From CBDDEH01 sp965226865 (GTDB lineage: Bacteria > Chloroflexota > Dehalococcoidia > Lucifugimonadales > JAGWBF01), in contig CBDDEH010000003.1 of assembly GCA_965226865.1 (NCBI GenBank), positions 558,001 through 622,000 on the forward strand: a DNA stretch of 64,000 nucleotides. Direction: 5' to 3'. The notes below the pieces were generated by a model that was not told the origin of the DNA, did not search any database, and was given only the letters and a program-made list of their open reading frames with translations. Shown piece after piece: positions 59,398 through 64,000 of this stretch. The translations under genes were made by a program, and so were the position numbers. The first letter of the stretch is position 1. Each line of letters opens with the position of its first letter.

Positions 59398-61041
59398 ATG
59401 ACAACCGTGAATCCGGGCGCAGCCAGCTACTTTTCACGGGTGCTGGCGCCTTACCTCGGCTGGCTGGGAAAACCTGGGCGGCCGTCACTCTTTGTTTTGG
59501 TACCAGCGGCTTTGGTCGCAGCGGCTATGCTGCTGCCTCTGGTTTACCTGCTGGTCAGGGCATTCGATGCTGGGTCCGAAACCTGGGACCTCCTCTTCCG
59601 AGTCCGGGTTCTGGAAACCCTATGGCGCACGGCCCTGCTAGCGGTGGTCGTAACGGCCGCGTCCATCGCCCTGGCTGTGCCCATAGGCTGGCTGACGGTG
59701 CGGACCAACCTGCCATTCCGGCGAGGATGGGCCATTCTAACCGTGCTTCCCCTGGTGATTCCGAGCTACGTCGGTGGGTTTGCCGTCGTATCAGCGTTGG
59801 GGCCAAAGGGTCTCCTCCAGGAGTATATCGGCGGGCCCCTGGGAATCGATCGATTTCCGGAGGTCTATGGGTTTCCGGGGGCGGCTATTACGCTCGCCTT
59901 GTTGAGCTACCCTTACGTCTTGCTCAGCGTCAGGAGCGCCATCTGGGGCCTGGACCCCGCCCTTGAGGAGACATCCCGTAATCTCGGCAATAGCACCAGG
60001 TCAACGTTCTTTAGGGTGGTCCTGCCCCAATTGCGTCCCGCTACCGCCGCAGGGGCCCTGCTGGTGGCCCTGTATACCCTGAGCGATTTCGGAGCGGTAT
60101 CCTTGCTTAGATTCGAAACCTTCACATATGTGGTCTACCTCCAGTACGAAGCCGGAGCGCGGGAACTGGCCGCGGCGAGCTCGTTGGTGTTGGTCGTCGT
60201 GGCCTTTGGAATACTTACGATAGAAGCCTTTAGTCGTGGCCGCTCCAAATACTATCGAAGCACCGTAGGCCAGGTGCGGCCCCAAAGACGGATAGACTTG
60301 GGCAAGTGGCGCTGGCCTGCCTTCGCCTTTTGCGCTTTTGTCGTGCTATTGGCTCTCGGAATTCCCCTGGGAGTTCTGGGCTACTGGTTGATTCGAGGCA
60401 TGACACAAGGTCAATCTCTTGGACTTGAGTGGGGCGCTGCCTTCAACTCCCTTTATGTCTCTAGTCTGGCAGCGTTGGCTGCCGTTGTCGCTGCTGTCCC
60501 CATTTCGGTCCTGGCGGTACGCTATTGGGGCCACATAACAGGGCTGCTTGAACGCGTTACTTACATAGGCTTCGCCCTGCCCGGCATCGTGGTAGCGGTG
60601 GCCTTGGTCTTCTTCGGCGCAAACTACGCATCTCCCATCTATCAGACATTAGGCCTTCTCATCTTTGCGTACGTTGTACTATTCCTGCCTGCCGCCCTTG
60701 GCTCTGTACGGGCATCGATGCTCCAGGTAAACCCCAGGTTGGAAGAAGCCGCTCGTGGACTCGGCAGAAGACCTTACCAGGCCTTCGCTTTTATAACGTT
60801 GCCTATGCTGATCCCGGGAATCGTGGCAGGCGGTGCCCTTGTATTCCTGGTGACGATGAAGGAGCTTCCGGCAACCCTCATTCTAAGTCCTATAGGGTTC
60901 CAAACACTGGCTACATCCGTCTGGTCTTCGGCTGAAGCTGCTTTCTTTGCCCAAACCGCCGCACCCGCCCTGCTGTTGATCTTGGTAACATCGATTCCAC
61001 TGGCGTTTCTTTTGCTCAGAGAAAGGAGCCTGGCTAGATGA
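59398..61041 (+). CDS. Fe(III) ABC transporter permease (FbpB type, fused two-module)
   Basis: A 547-residue permease with two homologous halves of about six helices each. Each half ends with the EAA loop: LEETSRNLGNSTRSTFFRVVLPQLRP in the first and LEEAARGLGRRPYQAFAFITLPML in the second (both shown in part), which contact the ATPase. It is consistent with the known fused ferric iron permeases. It is encoded 2 bases after the binding protein and its stop overlaps the ATPase start (ATGA). Confidence 0.94.
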   Translation: MTTVNPGAASYFSRVLAPYLGWLGKPGRPSLFVLVPAALVAAAMLLPLVYLLVRAFDAGSETWDLLFRVRVLETLWRTALLAVVVTAASIALAVPIGWLTVRTNLPFRRGWAILTVLPLVIPSYVGGFAVVSALGPKGLLQEYIGGPLGIDRFPEVYGFPGAAITLALLSYPYVLLSVRSAIWGLDPALEETSRNLGNSTRSTFFRVVLPQLRPATAAGALLVALYTLSDFGAVSLLRFETFTYVVYLQYEAGARELAAASSLVLVVVAFGILTIEAFSRGRSKYYRSTVGQVRPQRRIDLGKWRWPAFAFCAFVVLLALGIPLGVLGYWLIRGMTQGQSLGLEWGAAFNSLYVSSLAALAAVVAAVPISVLAVRYWGHITGLLERVTYIGFALPGIVVAVALVFFGANYASPIYQTLGLLIFAYVVLFLPAALGSVRASMLQVNPRLEEAARGLGRRPYQAFAFITLPMLIPGIVAGGALVFLVTMKELPATLILSPIGFQTLATSVWSSAEAAFFAQTAAPALLLILVTSIPLAFLLLRERSLAR

Positions 61042-62309
61042 GACGGCCCGCGGCTCAATCTCAATTAGGGAGCGAGGAAAGAATCAAAGCGCCGACCAAC
61101 TGGCGGCCCACCAAATTGACTTTGCCTTTAACCGACAGTAGGCTTGGCAAGATGCTGGCAGTTTCAGTCAAGGGAGACCAGAGAGTCGATCCAGCTATCG
61201 CGGTAATCGAGTGCCGCAAGATATCAAAAGCTTTCGGCACAGACCCGGTCGTATGTGAGATATCTCTGGATCTCCGGCCAGGCGAACTACTAGCCCTGTT
61301 AGGACCTACAGGGAGCGGCAAAAGCACTATACTCCGTTTGATCGCAGGCCTGGAAGTCCCAGATTCCGGAAGGATACTCCTCGATGGACGTCCGGTCGTA
61401 GGGGATGGCCCATGGGTGCCTCCTGAAAAGCGGAACGTTGGAATGGTCTTCCAGGACTATGCCTTGTTCCCCAACATTACCGTATTTCAAAACGTGGCTT
61501 TCGGCCTCAAAGGTATGCCTAAGGACGCGAAATCTGACCGGGTTTGGCAAACTCTGGAGATGGTCGAAATGACCAGACTAGCCAAGAGGTACCCATATCA
61601 ACTTTCTGGCGGGGAACAGCAGAGGGTAGCACTGGCCAGGTCTTTGGCACCTCGTCCTGCCGCACTCCTGCTGGATGAACCGATAAGCAACCTAGACCCA
61701 GAGCTCAGGGTGAGGCTTCGCGCCGACATTAAAAAAATTATCCGCGATTCAGAAGTCTCGGCTATCTACGTCACCCACGACAGGGCCGAGGCATTATACC
61801 TGGGCGACAGGATCGCTGTGATCCACGATGGAACCCTGGAGCAGGTCGGCGCTCCGGAAGAAGTCTACCATCGGTCAAAAAATAAGTTCGTAGCTCAGTT
61901 CATGGGCACAGCGGATTTCATAGAAGGGTTGGTTACCTCAGAAGGCTTCAAGACAGAGCTGGGTGTCCTAAAGCCAGAAACGGAACTTCCTTTGGGAACC
62001 ACGTTTGACGTGCTGATTCGGCCCGATGATGTTAACTTTCAACCAGACGAAAATGGGAACGGTAGGATTACCCGAAGGGTGTTCCAGGGGATGTATTACC
62101 TCTACGGAGTGGCTCTTTCATCCGGGGCTTTGATCCGTACCCTGCAGCACCATACGGAACAATACGATATCGGGTCCAGGGTGCAAATGGGGTTCGCTCA
62201 GGAGCAAGACCTCACGTGTTTTCCCAAGGCTCAGACTGAATCAGACGTATCGTTTCAAGCGCGCTCCCCAAAGCATGGCAAGTTACCGATGAGCAGGCTA
62301 AAGGGGTAA
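61038..62309 (+). CDS. Fe(III) ABC transporter ATP-binding protein (FbpC/PotA-like)
   Basis: A 423-residue ATPase. The ATG (61038) overlaps the permease stop, and about 50 non-conserved residues precede IECRKISKAFG, so an internal start (for example at MLAVSVKG) cannot be excluded. Walker A GPTGSGKST near 90, signature LSGGEQQRVALARSL, Walker B LLLDEPISNLD, H-loop VTHDRAEAL, and a C-terminal TOBE/OB domain (VLIRPDDV). It powers iron uptake. Last gene of the dtxR-divergent operon. Confidence 0.93.
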   Translation: MRRPAAQSQLGSEERIKAPTNWRPTKLTLPLTDSRLGKMLAVSVKGDQRVDPAIAVIECRKISKAFGTDPVVCEISLDLRPGELLALLGPTGSGKSTILRLIAGLEVPDSGRILLDGRPVVGDGPWVPPEKRNVGMVFQDYALFPNITVFQNVAFGLKGMPKDAKSDRVWQTLEMVEMTRLAKRYPYQLSGGEQQRVALARSLAPRPAALLLDEPISNLDPELRVRLRADIKKIIRDSEVSAIYVTHDRAEALYLGDRIAVIHDGTLEQVGAPEEVYHRSKNKFVAQFMGTADFIEGLVTSEGFKTELGVLKPETELPLGTTFDVLIRPDDVNFQPDENGNGRITRRVFQGMYYLYGVALSSGALIRTLQHHTEQYDIGSRVQMGFAQEQDLTCFPKAQTESDVSFQARSPKHGKLPMSRLKG

Positions 62310-62337
62310 AGAGCAGGAAATCGCGCTGCTTGTTGAG

Positions 62338-63555
62338 TCAAGTTACGAGGCGCGGAATTACCTCACCAAGAACGTATCCCACACCGGCCGAACCAGCACC
62401 AATAACGAGGAACTGCAACCCTTGGACAATCGGTGACTTTTGCGCCAGTCGCGCTGTCCCGACCCCAAGCACGAAAAGCCCAACCAGGGTAACCGCTATA
62501 GAGGCTCCTATAACGGAGTTGCTGGATCCAAAGAAGTAGGGAGTTACAGGAATGAACGCTCCAACAATGAATGCTCCAGCCATGGTAAAAGCATCTTTAA
62601 CAGGGTTGGACACGATCTCTGAGCTCAGGCCCAACTCCTTCTCGACCATAGTCCGAAGCATGAGGTCTTTGTCCACTGAAATATGATCGGCCACTTCCCT
62701 GGCCTCGTTGAAGCTGAGACCTTCTCGCTGATAAAGAACTACCAACTCTGCCAGCTCTTCCGCGGGATGGGCTTCCAACTCCTCGGCTTCCTTGGCTATC
62801 TCAGCCTTCTGTAAGTCTTGTTGGGCTTTAGACCCCAGGAACTCGCCGGTGGCCATGGATATCACTCCGGACAACGCTCCCGCCAACCCGGCGATCAAAA
62901 TTATTTCCTGGTCGACCCCTGCCACAGCTACTGAAGTGACCAGGGCCAGAATGCTGATGAGGCCGTCCTGAGCGCCAAGCACCACTCCCCGGATCCTACC
63001 AAGAGATGCCACTCTCCATCGTTCATTCTCAACTTCCTTGTATGCAAAAACATAGCTCGGCTGTTTCATACCCCCGTCACGCTGTTTGGTATCCGAAACA
63101 ATCCCGGTTTGGTGAGCCTCCCCCACCGGGGGCTCACCACCAGTTTCCGCCAGCTTCGCTTCCAGCCCTTCCAAGGCCTTATTGAATACCTCGATGTGAT
63201 GGCGTTCTCGCTCCATCGCCAGGTTGAACGTCTCAGCCGCGTCTGAACGGCCCTCCTCCAAAGCGTCTCTAACCATCCGTGGATACTTTGCAATGATCTC
63301 TCTGGATTCTGTTTGTACCACGTTCCGTAAATTGTCCAGTGAAGATTTCACGTCCCCGGAAACTTTTAGATGGTTCACTCCGTGGATGGTCTCGGCACCC
63401 GCCACTTCCTGGAACACTTGGGCCACCTCTGGGTATCCCTCTTCCAGCGCCTTATGGGCATATGCGTTGTACTTCAAAAGTGCCATCGCTTCACTCACGA
63501 TGGCGTTCCATAGGTTCCGTTCAGTTTTCGAAAGGGCTTTTTCCTTGTCCGGCAT
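62338..63555 (-). CDS. Ferritin-like (rubrerythrin)-VIT1 membrane iron exporter fusion (MbfA type)
   Basis: A 405-residue protein. Residues 1-145 form a ferritin-like di-iron domain with E-x(n)-E-x2-H motifs (AGAETIHGVNH and ERERHHIEVF), then a linker, and residues about 185-405 are a VIT1/CCC1 domain with GRIRGVVLGAQDGLISILALV, ATGEFLGSKAQQDLQ and AFIVGAFIPVTPYFF. Known MbfA proteins export iron and protect against peroxide. Facing the Fe(III) importer and near a DtxR-type gene, it completes an iron homeostasis locus. It is convergent with the importer and divergent from the RDD gene. Confidence 0.9.
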   Translation of the reverse strand: MPDKEKALSKTERNLWNAIVSEAMALLKYNAYAHKALEEGYPEVAQVFQEVAGAETIHGVNHLKVSGDVKSSLDNLRNVVQTESREIIAKYPRMVRDALEEGRSDAAETFNLAMERERHHIEVFNKALEGLEAKLAETGGEPPVGEAHQTGIVSDTKQRDGGMKQPSYVFAYKEVENERWRVASLGRIRGVVLGAQDGLISILALVTSVAVAGVDQEIILIAGLAGALSGVISMATGEFLGSKAQQDLQKAEIAKEAEELEAHPAEELAELVVLYQREGLSFNEAREVADHISVDKDLMLRTMVEKELGLSSEIVSNPVKDAFTMAGAFIVGAFIPVTPYFFGSSNSVIGASIAVTLVGLFVLGVGTARLAQKSPIVQGLQFLVIGAGSAGVGYVLGEVIPRLVT

Positions 63556-63614
63556 GAAAGCTCCAGTGCCTTTTGCGGGTACGAATTATAACACGCGCAA
63601 CGGGGATACATTGA

Positions 63615-63620
63615 TATAAT
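63615..63620 (+). promoter_or_regulatory. Consensus -10 box next to the RDD gene start
   Basis: TATAAT at 63615-63620 lies only 9 bases before the ATG at 63630, so transcription would begin at or near the start codon (leaderless or nearly so). No matching -35 was seen about 17 bases upstream. Confidence 0.4.
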
Positions 63621-63629
63621 GCAGATACC

Positions 63630-64000
63630 ATGGAATGCTCCAAATGCGGTCAAACCAATGGGCAGGATGCCCATTTCTGTGCCAATTGTAGGTCTTCTCT
63701 AATCCCAGGGTCAGGTTGTATTAACTGCTCGCTGGAAGACGTGGGCGACGGGCGTTTCTGCCAGCACTGCAAGCAGTTCCTTCCAGAACCTAAAGGGGTG
63801 AAGCTAGCTAGCCTGGAACGTCGGGCAGGTGCGTATGCTCTCGACATAGCCCTGCTGGTACTCACCTTCGTCCTCGGCTATATATTGTGGTGGTTGTTTA
63901 CATTGGCACGAGGCCAAACGCCAGGCAAACGACTGCTAGGTATCCGAGCTATGCGGACCGATGGCAGGCCCTCTGACTGGGGATGGACATTTATCCGAGA
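63630..64000 (+). CDS. Double zinc-ribbon RDD-family membrane protein (3' end beyond window)
   Basis: The frame from ATG 63630 stays open to the edge (123 codons). Two Cys4-type zinc ribbons lead: CSKCGQ with CANC (residues about 3-20) and CINC with CQHC (about 33-52). An RDD domain follows: LERRAGAYALDIALLVLTFVL, a membrane helix, and the RGQTPGKRLLGIRAMRTDGR signature. RDD proteins are small membrane proteins, some acting as sodium or proton antiporters; the zinc ribbons suggest contact with another protein. The start is close to a TATAAT box and has no obvious ribosome site. Confidence 0.82.
   Translation, partial: MECSKCGQTNGQDAHFCANCRSSLIPGSGCINCSLEDVGDGRFCQHCKQFLPEPKGVKLASLERRAGAYALDIALLVLTFVLGYILWWLFTLARGQTPGKRLLGIRAMRTDGRPSDWGWTFIR

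Noticed and set aside
1..64000. CRISPR arrays, prophage, integron or rRNA operon
   Set aside because: No regularly spaced direct repeats, phage structural genes, attC sites or rRNA sequence were seen on either strand.

Overview
The window looks like a piece of a Chloroflexota chromosome, most likely a marine Dehalococcoidia/SAR202-type lineage. This is an inference from gene content: a TIGR03663 plus Chlor_Arch_YYY (TIGR03662) membrane protein pair, the F-type ATPase layout and a Rex regulator. No rRNA or phylogenetic marker was tested. It is mostly ordinary housekeeping DNA with several decayed genes and two insertion sequences.

Layout. 1-3138 (minus): DUF503 protein, an MrfA/YprA-type helicase broken by three 1-base deletions, and a glutaredoxin-DinB fusion running off the window with an in-frame TGA at the active-site cysteine. 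3335-7850 (plus): PHP phosphoesterase, exonuclease-DinG helicase, OGG1-type glycosylase. 7865-11214 (minus): NAD-dependent beta-hydroxyacid dehydrogenase, zinc alcohol dehydrogenase, CCA-adding enzyme; then rex (plus). 12016-19127 (minus): complete F1Fo ATP synthase operon, with an unexplained 31-residue membrane peptide gene between atpB and atpE. 19280-27045 (minus): DUF151 nuclease, two giant membrane proteins, ftsY, rnc, and a DsbA-family gene with an in-frame TGA at its cysteine. 27289-32607: histidine kinase, a shattered DUF3179 gene containing a 40-base perfect palindrome, and a TlpA-CcdA-TlpA thiol-redox cluster. 32869-36307 (minus): ferredoxin, ruvX, alaS. 36460-37494 (plus): SWIM protein, tRNA-Gly(CCC), flavin-type oxidase. 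37513-40302 (minus): Zn/Mn ABC importer. 40435-47380 (minus): frameshifted flavoprotein disulfide reductase, fabF, folC, NDUFA9-like protein, acetyl-CoA synthetase. 47516-54211: UvrD/PcrA helicase, an IS481-like element, two MaoC hot-dog proteins, GNAT, NUDIX, alpha/beta hydrolase. 54239-57391 (minus): a repeat-containing lipoprotein gene split by an IS1380-family element. 57446-63555: DtxR-type regulator, Fe(III) ABC importer and a ferritin-VIT1 fusion, a coherent iron import/storage/export locus. 63630-64000: start of a zinc-ribbon RDD membrane protein.

The strongest unusual signal is the pair of probable selenoproteins (447-445 and 27006-27004). In two unrelated thiol-redox families a TGA sits exactly at the catalytic cysteine and the family sequence continues in frame after it. 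The first is followed by a hairpin that fits the general bacterial SECIS pattern. No selenocysteine machinery is encoded in the window, so this must be checked elsewhere in the genome. A second theme is single-base indels concentrated in a few genes (helicase, DUF3179, flavoprotein, lipoprotein, IS1380 transposase). They may be real decay or consensus errors; the IS insertion and the palindrome-associated change argue for real decay at least at those loci.
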